From Epilithonimonas hispanica (GTDB lineage Bacteria > Bacteroidota > Bacteroidia > Flavobacteriales > Weeksellaceae): 64,000 bases of DNA. Below, piece after piece: positions 15,291 to 24,691 of the stretch; the first letter of the stretch is position 1, and every line of letters begins with the position of its first letter. The stretch covers positions 62,001-126,000 of the forward strand of contig NZ_QNUG01000001.1 of assembly GCF_003385395.1 (NCBI RefSeq), given 5' to 3'. Below the pieces are notes generated by a model. It searched no databases, was not told the DNA's origin, and saw only the letters and a program-made list of their open reading frames with translations. Both the position numbers and the translations under genes were made by a program.

Positions 15291-15584
15291 TGCACAAGGT
15301 CTCAGACTGACAATGTTAATTTTGTTTATATGAAGGTGTTCAACTCTGCTCAGACTGACAGGGTTAAAAAAAACACTTTTTTCTTAGAGGTGTGCAAGGA
15401 AGGTTAGCTTGCTTTTTTATTGTTGACCGTAGTTTTTTTTAACTAAAGGTTAAATAATTGTAAAATTTAGGAAAATTAAATTTTAACAAATAGGGTTTAT
15501 TTGTTGAAATTAACATGATTTTGCTAGTGTTTTCATGCTTAAATTAACATTTTAAAAAAAATACGTTTGTTTTGTTTATATTAT
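15291..15584. other. Spacer with duplicated 12-mer and a second terminator-like hairpin
   Basis: CTCAGACTGACA occurs at 15301-15312 and 15349-15360. GCAAG (15394-15398) pairs with CTTGC (15408-15412) before a T-run, giving a weak terminator. The rest is very AT-rich with no gene. Confidence 0.5.
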
Positions 15585-15592
15585 TATATTTG
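15585..15592 (+). promoter_or_regulatory. -7 promoter element upstream of the decayed secreted-protein gene
   Basis: TATATTTG, with TTTG at 15566-15569 as a possible -33 box at a rather short spacing of 15. It lies 23 bases before the ATG of the decayed gene and may now drive the large gene at 15872. Confidence 0.45.
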
Positions 15593-15615
15593 CCTTCTTA
15601 TTGAAAACAAATGCT

Positions 15616-15773
15616 ATGGATAAAAAATTATTCTCTCTGAGAACGCATTTTCTCTACACGTCTATCAAGACTTTTTTTCTACTTTTTTTTATGCTGACTG
15701 GAGTCTCTGTTTGGGGACAATACTATAATGGAGTTGGACAAATGGAAGTGCTTCTGTAGCTTGGAAGCTGTAA
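15616..15773 (+). pseudogene. Remnant 5' end of a secreted (type IX cargo-like) protein gene
   Basis: The ATG at 15616 opens a good signal peptide: KTFFLLFFMLTGVSVWGQ followed by YYNGVG. The frame then runs into a stop at 15757. Shifting frame at about 15737 continues as TNGSASVAWKL before a TAA at 15771. This reads as a frame-shifted and truncated N-terminus of a flavobacterial secreted protein. Its signal-peptide end (VWGQ) resembles that of the large protein just downstream (WNWGQ), which suggests loss of a paralogue next to it. Confidence 0.6.
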
Positions 15774-15871
15774 AATACCTGTACTAAAAATATAAACTAA
15801 CCAGAATTTCTTAGCAATCAATCCCTAAATGAGCATTGAGATCTAAAGTAATCTACAAACAATAACACAAC

Positions 15872-18800
15872 ATGAAACACAACTACATTTTTTCTCCTTT
15901 TAAAAAAACAGACCAGATGAAAAAAATTTTATTTTCTTTTACAAAATATGTTTTTGCCTTAGCCTTTCTGCTTCTCTCTCAATGGAACTGGGGGCAAACG
16001 ACATTGGTTAATTATAAGTTTGAAAATAATATGGATCCAGAGACTGGTGCTATTGGATCTCCTACTTTTACAAATAGTACTAATGTTACTTATTTTTCAG
16101 GTGCTAATGGGCAGGCTATTGCATACGAAACTTCTAATACCAAGTATTTTGATCTTACAATATCCACATTAGGATATAATAATATAACTATTTCTTTTGC
16201 AGGACGTTCTTCGGCTTCTACTGGCACAAGCTGGGGTGTAACGGGGGATTCGGTAGGAGGTACAACTTTCACTTCAATCACTTCGTTATCTTGTACTAAA
16301 ACATTTGCGAATCTAAATGATTATTCTTTGGGAGTAAATTACTCAAATAAAAATCTTATTAGAATTAGGATAACTGCAACAGGTAGTGGAACTGCTACTA
16401 TGAGATTAGATGATTTAATCATTAAAGGGACAAGTTCTTGTACAGCGCCAACTCCAACGTGGATAACACCACCAAGTACAAATGATTGTCCTAATATTAA
16501 TCAATATTATGAAACTCAGTCTGGGATGTCTAATTATGTTTGGACTTTTCCAGTGGATGCATCAAGCTACCAAATAATAAGTGGAGGTACTGCTACGGAC
16601 AATAATCTAACTATAAAATATTTAACCAAAGGGGGTAAAAATATATCTGTAGGTTATAGCTCTGGTGGATGTGCCAGTACAGCACCTGCTACTCATACAC
16701 AGATTGTAAACGGTGTTTCTATAGGTCCACTTTCTGCCCAGAATATTGTTGCTGGGACTAATGGAAATCAGCTAAATGCCAGTGAAGATGGAACTGTGGT
16801 CTCTAGAGAATGGAAATACTCTACAAGCAGTAGTGGTCCTTTTGTTTTATTTGCGGCGCCTCAAACAGGTGTTAGTTATGTACCTAATTTCTCAACTGCA
16901 GGTACATATTATATGGTTTGCGAAAGTCAATTCTCTTGCGGATCTGTCACCAGTAATGCTATTACAATTAATGTTTCTGCATTGCAAAAACCAGTGATCA
17001 ACAGTGGTAATACGAAGATAACAACATATGGTACAGCAGGAACTGCTTATCAGATAACAGCCACAAACTCTCCTACGAGCTACGTCATCACTTCGCCTAC
17101 TACTTTGCCAGCGGGTTTCATTTTTGATTCTTCTGCAGGTACATTGTCTGCCGCAGCTTCAACAGATGCAGGTGTGTATAATTTTACTATCACTGCAAGT
17201 AACTCCGCAGGTGCAAGCGACCCTTTTTCACTTGCTTGGACACAAAATAAGAGAACTGCAACTATTAGTGGTGTAACTGTTAATCCTAAAGTATATGACC
17301 AAAGTAATGTTGCAGAACTTAATTTAACATCTGCTACCTTAAACAATATTTTGGCTTCTGATGCTGGCAATGTAGGTGTGTCTGCTACTGGTTATACAGC
17401 TATATTTACTAATGTGAACGCTGGAACTAGATCGGTTACAGTAAACAATCTTTCATTATCGGGTAGTAGATCCGGTAATTATAATCTAACGCAACCTACA
17501 GGTTTGACGGGTGTCATAAGTGCAAAACCAATTACAGTTTCAGGTTGGACCGCAAATGATAAAACTTACGATACAACAACAACAGCAACAATTAATTATG
17601 CTTCCGCAAGCTTTTCTGGTGTAATTTCTCCAGATACAGTTGGTATCTCATCTGTAACTGCAAGTTTTGCAGATGCTAATGCAGAGGCAAATAAGCCGGT
17701 AACTATTTCTGCAGTTGCATTAAGCAATTCCAATTATACAGTTAGTGTGCCTGTTAGCGGATTATCAGCAACAATTTCGAGAAAAATACCAAATGTTACA
17801 CCAGCATCTCTTTCTTTAGGTGTAAGCACAACTACCGAACTTAATACAGCTATTAATACAGAATCGGATGGTGCAAAAACATATGCTATTCCAACAACAA
17901 CGGTTATTACATTAGCAGGTTCTCAACTTACGGCGGTAGAACTTGGTACAAGTGAGTTATATTTTTCGCAACCACAAACTACCAATTACGAAGCCGTGAG
18001 TGTTACTATTTCTATAACAGTAGAAGAGGATCCTGCTGTTGTGGGGGATTATAAAACAATATATGATGGTAATTGGAATGTTGATGCAAATTGGCAAATA
18101 AAAGACGCTGCTTTGGGCTGGATTAACACATCGTACCCTAAAACTAATACTGCTGCAACTATTTATATAAAAAACAAAACCACATTAAATATTGGAGCTT
18201 GCAATTTTAAGAATGTTGTTGTTACAAAAACTGGAGAGCTGACCCAGAGTACTAATGGTGGAATGACTATTTTGTCCAACGGAAGACTTTTAGTACAAGA
18301 TAAAGGAACCTTTATTAATACAACAGTAACTAAGTTTGCTAGTAGTACAACATCTGTATTAGAAGTGGAAAATGGAGGAACGCTTATTAATAATTATGCT
18401 TCAAATCCATTAAAAGACAATTTGTTCTTAGGTAAAGAAGTTTTTCATCCAAATTCTAATTTTGTTGTAACTGCAGTTGACGCTAATTCATTTCTTACTG
18501 ATCTAACAGTTTTAACACCTTATGTAGACATTAATTCTAACTCTGGTTATTTCGGCAATATTATTTTCAACTATACTACAGTAAGTGGTATGGATTTAAT
18601 ATCAGGTACTACAAGTGTTGTTGCCGCAACCTCTTCAAAAATAACCAATGGTGATTTAATTTTTAGAAGTGGACCATCAGCTTTTAGGTTTTTTAATGGC
18701 AATATTAATGTTAGTTCTAGTTCGACAGCACAACCCTATACAATAGGCGGTAATCTTATTGTAGAAAGTGGCTTTACGAGTACTTTAACTATGCGTAATA

Positions 18801-21517
18801 CATCTTATACAGCTCACTTAAAGGTGAATAAGAACTTCGTGATGAACGGAACTGCGGTATTTAGAATGACGGGAAGTATAATTACTACTGCCGAGAATCT
18901 TTATGTTGATGGAGATGTTATACTAAATGATTCAAGTACTTTCTTATTTTCAACGAATTCAAATAACACACAGCCTTCTTTAAGTTTATATTTAAAAGGT
19001 GATATTACAGTTGGAGCCAATGCTACTTTTACTAATTTGAATTCTGTAAATAATAATGCTAATTTGTATTTTGTAAATAGTGGTGATGGTTTAACACCGA
19101 CTACTACTCAAGCTATTGATATTGCTCCAACCACTGGTAGTAATGCTAAAATTAATTTCAGTTTAGTTTGGCCTGATTACCCATCTACACCTTATGTGAA
19201 ACTTGTAAAAGATTTGGTTTTAGGAACTAATTCTAAATTCAATGTTTTATCTGGCGGTACGTTAGACTTTGGTTTTGCGGCGGATGGTGTAACAGCGCTA
19301 AACATTTTGGCTAACGGAAATGGTCAAACATTTACCTCTGTAAGTGGCTCTAACTTAAAAATCACTTCCCCAGAAGGAATTACAAAGACTGCTAATTTAG
19401 GAAATGTGCAAGTACCAGTTGCTGGTAGAACCTATAACGGTGGTGCTACTTATCACTACATAGGGAAAGAGAATCAAAAATCTGGAGATGGTTTGCCAGA
19501 TGGTCTTACCAATAAACTGATTGTGGATTTGCAAACCACAGATGCGTTAAATGAAAACTTAGAGTTTAGAGCAGATGGCATTATCAAATTCAACTCCGAT
19601 GGTACACTAGAAATCCGAAAAGGAAAAGTAATTGATGAGCCGGGGAAAGGTTTCAGAAATAATGTGGTAGAAAACGAGGATGGCGAGTCGGATGGTCAAA
19701 AAGGTAATATCTTAATGACAGGAGGAAGGTATGTGGTTTCTGGATCTGGAACAAAGCCTTCTTTATCCGGAAGTTATACTTTGACAGGTGGTACGGTAGA
19801 ATTTGCTGGTGTAGCTGCAACAAAAATCAGGACAAGTAGTTCTCCTGTAAAACAGTATTACAATGTCGATGTCTCTGGCACTAATGTACAAGCAGGCGGT
19901 AAAAATTTGATCGTTAATCAAGTGACCAAAGTAATCGGTACAGGAAAACTGACGATTCCGGCAGCAGATGATGATAAGAATCCTTATGTGTTAACAGCCA
20001 AAAAAGGGATTCAGGTAGATGGGACTGCAACGGCTTTGTTTGAAAACAATGCACAGCTGATGCAGGATGTTTATTTGGCAGATGATATTACCCCAGTTGT
20101 TAATTCCGGTAACATTACCATGCTAAGAAAAGCAAGCGTGCCAAAAGATCAATATAACTTCTGGGCAGCGCCAGTATCAGGTATGCCAATTGGAGATATG
20201 TACAACGGTTTCCAAAAAGTAATGAAATACAACACAGAAACCAATAATTATACAACAATCGCCAACTCAACACTATTTGATAAGGGTATAGGTTACTCTG
20301 TAAAAGGATCATCTAATAATGATGTTCATACGGTAACTAACGGAAATTTTGAAGTAACAACTGCGTTTGTAGGAACACCTAATAATGGAGATATTACACC
20401 AATGGTACTATCTATAAAAGGATCAAGATATAATCTTATAGGTAACCCTTATCCATCTAATATTAATCTTGATGTTTTGTATACAGATAATGCAAGTGTG
20501 CTAGACTACGGAGGCAGTGTTAATAATACAGCAATACAGCCTACCATGTATTTTTGGGATAATCTTAATAACCCATATACTACACAACAGGCTAACTATA
20601 ATGGACAAAATTATGCAGTGTATAATGCGTTGTCTAAGACAGGAACTGCCGCAACCAATGGTTCAAACATGAAGAAGCCAAACGGATTGGTAAAACCAGG
20701 ACAAGGTTTTATGGTGAGAGCTAAAAGTAATAATGGAGCCAATTCTACGCTAATTTTTAAGCAAAGTGGTACTTCTGGGCTTAGAGTTACAGCCAATGTA
20801 AAAGGAGGGACAGATGCACCTTACTATAAAGGTGGAGACTCTATCATAGACCATGTAGATCGATTTTGGGTAAGGCTAACAACGCCAAATAATATCTACA
20901 ACACCATAGCGGTTGTGTATAAAGAGAAAGCTCAAAATACCTATGACCTTTTTGACAGTATGCTGATGAATGGTGCTGCAAGTGACTTGTTTTATTCCTT
21001 ATCCAATGATGGTGTTAAGCTAGCTATCCAAGGTAGAAAAGGTATTGTGTCTACAGAAGATGTGGTGCCATTAGGATTTAAAAATTTAACAAGTGGTTTG
21101 CATACTATCTCCATTGTAGAAAAACAAGGTGTGTTTGAATCCGGGCAAACGGTCTATTTAAAAGATAAGGCTCTAGATAAAATTGTTGATATTACTAACA
21201 ACAGCTATACATATAGTGCCAATCTTGGTTCAGACGATAGTCGTTTTGAGATTGTTTACAAAGAGGATGTTGTCTTAGGTGTTGGGAATGGGTTGAAATC
21301 TGATTTTGTGGTTTACAGAGATGGAAGTGATTTTGTAGTGAAATCTTCTAAGACTTTAGGGAAAGTAGAAGTTTATGATACGGCAGGACGATTGTTAGTT
21401 GTTCAAACAACAAGTAATAAAATCTTGAAGTTGAATACTTCTACATTGCCAGAAGGTGTGTTTATTATAAAAGCTGAGAATTCTGGAGATATAAAAACCA
21501 AGAAAATTATAAAGTAA
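15872..21517 (+). CDS. Giant secreted protein with YDG repeats and type IX secretion sorting domain
   Basis: 1,881 residues. The signal peptide ends at about residue 41 (LLSQWNWGQ); a second possible start is Met16 (MKKILFSF). Order of parts: an N-terminal beta-sandwich (about 42-185), Ig/PKD-like segments to about 450, two YDG-type repeats (about 460-550 and 550-645, with PKVYDQS and DKTYDTTT), a long Ser/Thr/Asn-rich beta-repeat region, then FWAAPVSGMPIGD and PGQGFMVRAKSNN blocks common to flavobacterial surface proteins. The last 80 or so residues (VEVYDTAGRLLVVQ to the final KTKKIIK) are a type A type IX sorting domain. It is exported through the T9SS and held at the surface, probably as an adhesin. 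No catalytic motif is evident. It is monocistronic with its own terminator. Confidence 0.85.
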   Translation: MKHNYIFSPFKKTDQMKKILFSFTKYVFALAFLLLSQWNWGQTTLVNYKFENNMDPETGAIGSPTFTNSTNVTYFSGANGQAIAYETSNTKYFDLTISTLGYNNITISFAGRSSASTGTSWGVTGDSVGGTTFTSITSLSCTKTFANLNDYSLGVNYSNKNLIRIRITATGSGTATMRLDDLIIKGTSSCTAPTPTWITPPSTNDCPNINQYYETQSGMSNYVWTFPVDASSYQIISGGTATDNNLTIKYLTKGGKNISVGYSSGGCASTAPATHTQIVNGVSIGPLSAQNIVAGTNGNQLNASEDGTVVSREWKYSTSSSGPFVLFAAPQTGVSYVPNFSTAGTYYMVCESQFSCGSVTSNAITINVSALQKPVINSGNTKITTYGTAGTAYQITATNSPTSYVITSPTTLPAGFIFDSSAGTLSAAASTDAGVYNFTITASNSAGASDPFSLAWTQNKRTATISGVTVNPKVYDQSNVAELNLTSATLNNILASDAGNVGVSATGYTAIFTNVNAGTRSVTVNNLSLSGSRSGNYNLTQPTGLTGVISAKPITVSGWTANDKTYDTTTTATINYASASFSGVISPDTVGISSVTASFADANAEANKPVTISAVALSNSNYTVSVPVSGLSATISRKIPNVTPASLSLGVSTTTELNTAINTESDGAKTYAIPTTTVITLAGSQLTAVELGTSELYFSQPQTTNYEAVSVTISITVEEDPAVVGDYKTIYDGNWNVDANWQIKDAALGWINTSYPKTNTAATIYIKNKTTLNIGACNFKNVVVTKTGELTQSTNGGMTILSNGRLLVQDKGTFINTTVTKFASSTTSVLEVENGGTLINNYASNPLKDNLFLGKEVFHPNSNFVVTAVDANSFLTDLTVLTPYVDINSNSGYFGNIIFNYTTVSGMDLISGTTSVVAATSSKITNGDLIFRSGPSAFRFFNGNINVSSSSTAQPYTIGGNLIVESGFTSTLTMRNTSYTAHLKVNKNFVMNGTAVFRMTGSIITTAENLYVDGDVILNDSSTFLFSTNSNNTQPSLSLYLKGDITVGANATFTNLNSVNNNANLYFVNSGDGLTPTTTQAIDIAPTTGSNAKINFSLVWPDYPSTPYVKLVKDLVLGTNSKFNVLSGGTLDFGFAADGVTALNILANGNGQTFTSVSGSNLKITSPEGITKTANLGNVQVPVAGRTYNGGATYHYIGKENQKSGDGLPDGLTNKLIVDLQTTDALNENLEFRADGIIKFNSDGTLEIRKGKVIDEPGKGFRNNVVENEDGESDGQKGNILMTGGRYVVSGSGTKPSLSGSYTLTGGTVEFAGVAATKIRTSSSPVKQYYNVDVSGTNVQAGGKNLIVNQVTKVIGTGKLTIPAADDDKNPYVLTAKKGIQVDGTATALFENNAQLMQDVYLADDITPVVNSGNITMLRKASVPKDQYNFWAAPVSGMPIGDMYNGFQKVMKYNTETNNYTTIANSTLFDKGIGYSVKGSSNNDVHTVTNGNFEVTTAFVGTPNNGDITPMVLSIKGSRYNLIGNPYPSNINLDVLYTDNASVLDYGGSVNNTAIQPTMYFWDNLNNPYTTQQANYNGQNYAVYNALSKTGTAATNGSNMKKPNGLVKPGQGFMVRAKSNNGANSTLIFKQSGTSGLRVTANVKGGTDAPYYKGGDSIIDHVDRFWVRLTTPNNIYNTIAVVYKEKAQNTYDLFDSMLMNGAASDLFYSLSNDGVKLAIQGRKGIVSTEDVVPLGFKNLTSGLHTISIVEKQGVFESGQTVYLKDKALDKIVDITNNSYTYSANLGSDDSRFEIVYKEDVVLGVGNGLKSDFVVYRDGSDFVVKSSKTLGKVEVYDTAGRLLVVQTTSNKILKLNTSTLPEGVFIIKAENSGDIKTKKIIK

Positions 21518-21537
21518 GCGATTGGTAATTTATTAAA

Positions 21538-21569
21538 AAGACCGAAACAAAAGTGTTTCGGTCTTTTTT
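21538..21569 (+). terminator. Terminator after the giant secreted protein
   Basis: AAGACCGAAACA (21538-21549) pairs perfectly with TGTTTCGGTCTT (21554-21565), loop AAAG, then T-run. The following 250 bases to the next gene contain only a TATCTTTA element at 21776-21783 as a possible promoter. Confidence 0.9.
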
Positions 21570-21817
21570 TAGTGAATTACAAACTTATCAATACGTCTGC
21601 TGTTCAGACTATTCGAAGTGTTGGTATATGTTAATTTGGATTAAGAGTCTGTTTTGTATGATAAAGATTTAAGGTTTTGATGAACATAGTGCTGAAGAAA
21701 TTATTAAATAATTATTGAAATCACATCATTAATTATAATTTAATATAAAAAAATCGGGATTGTAGTATAATTTTATATCTTTACACCTCAAAAATTAGGT
21801 TTATTTTTAAACGGACA

Positions 21818-22117
21818 ATGAGGAAATATCTTAGCTTATTATTTATAGCAATTAGTTTTGTGTCTTTTGCACAGTTTCAGGAAAATGTATTTGAACAGGA
21901 CAAGTTGGCTACTTCACAACATAGATCAGGTGCTGATGTTCAGGGCGATACTGGACAATCGTCTTCAGGGACTCCTAGTTCTGATGATGCTGATGGCGGT
22001 CTAGGCAACCCGGGAGATGAGCCTGTTCCTATTGATGGTCTTCTCCCATTTTTATTCTTGACTGGATTAGTTTTTATTATATATTATAGAGGGAAGCATA
22101 AAAAAATTAATATTTAA
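21818..22117 (+). CDS. Small exported protein with PID-CTERM-like C-terminal anchor
   Basis: 99 residues. A signal peptide (MRKYLSLLFIAISFVSFAQF) is followed by a Gln/Ser/Gly/Asp-rich, probably disordered middle (about residues 30-65). Next come the motif PVPIDGLLP, a hydrophobic segment FLFLTGLVFIIYY, and a basic end RGKHKKINI. Motif, transmembrane segment and basic tail together have the layout of a processed sorting signal and resemble the PID-CTERM type seen in flavobacteria. The gene is immediately upstream of the exopolysaccharide locus. No exosortase gene is in the window. Its function is unknown. Confidence 0.7.
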   Translation: MRKYLSLLFIAISFVSFAQFQENVFEQDKLATSQHRSGADVQGDTGQSSSGTPSSDDADGGLGNPGDEPVPIDGLLPFLFLTGLVFIIYYRGKHKKINI

Positions 22118-22126
22118 AATATAAAC

Positions 22127-22158
22127 ATCCGAAATTGATTAGTTTCGGATTTATTTTT
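22127..22158 (+). terminator. Hairpin between the PID-CTERM gene and the exopolysaccharide locus
   Basis: ATCCGAAA (22127-22134) pairs with TTTCGGAT (22143-22150), followed by TTATTTTT. It is a moderate terminator only 13 bases before the first EPS gene; partial read-through is possible. Confidence 0.6.
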
Positions 22159-22163
22159 AAGGT

Positions 22164-22769
22164 ATGTATAGAAAAATCCTAAAACCAGTATTTGATTTCC
22201 TGTTGGCATTGGTTCTTTTGATAGGTCTTTTACCTATTTTTTTACTGCTGATTGTATTGCTTTACTTATTCAATAAACGCAATGTGTTCTTTTTCCAAGA
22301 AAGACCAGGTAAGAACGAGGAGGTTTTTAAGATTATCAAGTTCAAAACCATGACAGACCAAAAAGATGCGTCTGGAAATCTTTTGCCAGATGAGCTTAGA
22401 TTGACTGAGATGGGAAAATTTGTAAGAAAAACATCCTTGGATGAGTTGCCTCAACTCATCAATGTGTTGAAAGGTGATATGAGTTTTATAGGACCCAGAC
22501 CTCTTTTGGTGAGCTATCTACCGTTGTATAACGAGGAACAAAAACAACGACACCTAATAAAGCCAGGTATTACTGGTTGGGCTCAAATTAATGGTAGAAA
22601 TACGATTACATGGCAACAAAAGTTTGAATTTGATGTTTTTTATGTCAATAACATCAGTTTTTTATTAGACTTAAAAATCTTTTTGTTAACCATAAAAAAA
22701 GTAATCAAGAGAGAAGATATAAACACGGCCGGTGTGGCAACCACAGAAAGCTTTAAAGGAAATGAGTAA
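22164..22769 (+). CDS. Small priming sugar-phosphate transferase (PglC-like)
   Basis: 201 residues, the short form with one N-terminal hydrophobic helix (about residues 10-33). It transfers a sugar phosphate from a UDP-sugar to undecaprenyl phosphate at the inner membrane. Family motifs are [39 protein letters not shown] with the catalytic Asp-Glu pair, IGPRPLL and [15 protein letters not shown]. The next three genes are PglD-, PglE- and PglF-like, so the substrate is probably UDP-diNAc-bacillosamine or a similar amino sugar. It overlaps the following gene by eight bases. A second, larger priming transferase ends the locus. Confidence 0.9.
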   Translation: MYRKILKPVFDFLLALVLLIGLLPIFLLLIVLLYLFNKRNVFFFQERPGKNEEVFKIIKFKTMTDQKDASGNLLPDELRLTEMGKFVRKTSLDELPQLINVLKGDMSFIGPRPLLVSYLPLYNEEQKQRHLIKPGITGWAQINGRNTITWQQKFEFDVFYVNNISFLLDLKIFLLTIKKVIKREDINTAGVATTESFKGNE

Positions 22770-23370
22770 AGTTGTGTACATATTAGGAGCAGGAGGACAT
22801 GCAAAAGTGGTGATAGAAATAGCTGAATTGTTGGGCTATGAGATTGCAGGGGTTTTTGATCATAACAAAGATGTTAAAGATGTTTTGAACTATTCGGTTT
22901 CTCATGATTTTGATGTTTTTTCAAAACACAAAAATGTTTTTTTTGCTTTGGGTAATAATCGTAATAGAAAAAAAAATTCTGAGAGTTTCGGAATCAATTA
23001 CCCTAATTTGATTCACCCTTCCGCTATCATTACGAAGCGTATTGATTTGGGTCGAGGGAATGCTGTTATGGCGGGCGTGGTGATTAATTCTTCTGTGAGA
23101 ATAGGTGATTTCTGTATTATCAATACATCATCTAGCTTGGACCACGATTGTGAGATAGAAGATTTTGTTCATATCTCCCCAAAAGCCGCTTTGGCAGGTA
23201 ATGTAAAGGTAAAGGAAGGTGCACAAATTGGTATCGGGGCATGTATTAAACAAAATGTAACGATAGGTAAATGGGCGGTTATTGGTGCTGGTGCTGTTAT
23301 TATAGAGGATGTGCCGGATTATGCCGTAGTTGTAGGTAACCCAGGTAAAGTGGTGAAATATTGTTATTGA
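22762..23370 (+). CDS. Sugar O/N-acetyltransferase, PglD/NeuD-like
   Basis: 202 residues from the ATG at 22762 ([19 protein letters not shown]), which overlaps the end of the priming transferase; a longer frame from 22732 would only read through that gene. The N-terminus is a small Rossmann-like nucleotide-sugar-binding domain ([12 protein letters not shown]). From about residue 95 there are hexapeptide repeats of a left-handed beta-helix, with [21 protein letters not shown] holding the catalytic His. PglD acetylates UDP-4-amino sugars with acetyl-CoA. The neighbouring aminotransferase and dehydratase support that role. Confidence 0.85.
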   Translation: MSKVVYILGAGGHAKVVIEIAELLGYEIAGVFDHNKDVKDVLNYSVSHDFDVFSKHKNVFFALGNNRNRKKNSESFGINYPNLIHPSAIITKRIDLGRGNAVMAGVVINSSVRIGDFCIINTSSSLDHDCEIEDFVHISPKAALAGNVKVKEGAQIGIGACIKQNVTIGKWAVIGAGAVIIEDVPDYAVVVGNPGKVVKYCY

Positions 23371-23539
23371 ATTTTGAACAATATCTCATTATTTTGTGAA
23401 AATTTTTAAGCGTAGATTGTAGTCATGTTGTTAAAAGCTTTGAAGTTTGAATTATTGTTGAGAATATGATATTATTAATTATTTGCTAATAAGCCCAATA
23501 ATACGCCTAATTATAATATCTTTACAAGAAAATTAATAA

Positions 23540-24673
23540 ATGGATTCTAAAATTTGGCTGTCATCGCCTCACATGGGTGGGATGGAGATGAAGTATGTCC
23601 AAGAAGCGTTTGATAACAATTGGGTTGCTCCATTAGGAAAAAATGTTGATGAATTTGAAATAGCCATAGAACATTATCTTCAAGACAATAAATTTGTTGC
23701 AGCACTAAGTTCCGGAACCGCAGCTTTGCATCTGGCTTTGATTCAGCTAGGCGTGGGGTATGGCGATGAGGTGATTTGTCAATCTTTTACATTTTCGGCA
23801 TCTGCCAATCCTATAAAATATCTTGGGGCTACACCTGTTTTTGTAGATTCGGACCCATCCAATTGGAATATGTCTCCAGAGTTTTTGGAGAAAGCGATAC
23901 AGGATAGAATCAAAAATCATAAAAAACCAAAAGCTGTAATTGTAGTTCATCTCTATGGTATGCCGGCTTTGATGGATGAGATTTTGGAGGTTTGTAATCG
24001 GTACGAGATACCATTGGTAGAGGATGCTGCAGAATCTTTAGGATCAAGTTACAAAGGAAGAAAATGTGGCACATTTGGAGAATTTGCTTTGCTTTCTTTT
24101 AATGGTAACAAGATTATAACAACATCTGGAGGAGGTGCTCTTGTAGCTAACACAAAGGATGAGAAGTCTAAGACTATTTTTCTATCCACGCAAGCTAGAG
24201 ACCAAGCTCCCCATTATCAACATTCTGAAGTGGGGTATAATTATAGATTGAGCAATATCTGTGCAGGCATCGGAAGGGGACAAATGGAAGTTCTTGAAGA
24301 AAGAGTGCAACAGAGAAGAGCAAACCACGATTTTTATAAAGAATTGTTTTCTGATATAGAAGCTGTAGATGTTTTTTCCGAAGCTAATTCTGATTTTTAT
24401 TCCAATCATTGGCTTACAAGTATTACCATTAATAAAGACATTTGTTCAAAATCAAATCTAGATATGATGTCTGCATTTGCGGAGAAGAATATAGAAACAC
24501 GACCATTGTGGAAACCAATGCATCTGCAACCTGTTTTCAAAGATTGTCCATATTATGGAGGAGACGTTGCCGAAGGATTATTCAACAAAGGTCTATGCTT
24601 GCCGTCTGGTTCTAATCTTACAGATGAGGATAAAAAGAGAATAGCAAGTGTTGTAATTAACTTTCAGTTTTAA
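23540..24673 (+). CDS. DegT/DnrJ/EryC1-type aminotransferase, PglE-like
   Basis: 377 residues. A PLP-dependent enzyme that puts an amino group on C4 of a UDP-4-keto-6-deoxy sugar, using glutamate. The opening WLSSPHMGGMEMKYVQEAF and NNWVAPLGKNVDEFE are typical of the bacillosamine-pathway group. LSSGTAALHLAL is the phosphate-binding turn, and SFNGNKIITTSGGGALV contains the PLP lysine near residue 190. It acts after the PglF-like dehydratase and before the PglD-like acetyltransferase. A 169-base spacer upstream has a TATCTTTA element (23517-23524) that could be an internal promoter. Confidence 0.9.
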   Translation: MDSKIWLSSPHMGGMEMKYVQEAFDNNWVAPLGKNVDEFEIAIEHYLQDNKFVAALSSGTAALHLALIQLGVGYGDEVICQSFTFSASANPIKYLGATPVFVDSDPSNWNMSPEFLEKAIQDRIKNHKKPKAVIVVHLYGMPALMDEILEVCNRYEIPLVEDAAESLGSSYKGRKCGTFGEFALLSFNGNKIITTSGGGALVANTKDEKSKTIFLSTQARDQAPHYQHSEVGYNYRLSNICAGIGRGQMEVLEERVQQRRANHDFYKELFSDIEAVDVFSEANSDFYSNHWLTSITINKDICSKSNLDMMSAFAEKNIETRPLWKPMHLQPVFKDCPYYGGDVAEGLFNKGLCLPSGSNLTDEDKKRIASVVINFQF

Positions 24674-24691
24674 AATAGGGGCAATTAGAAA

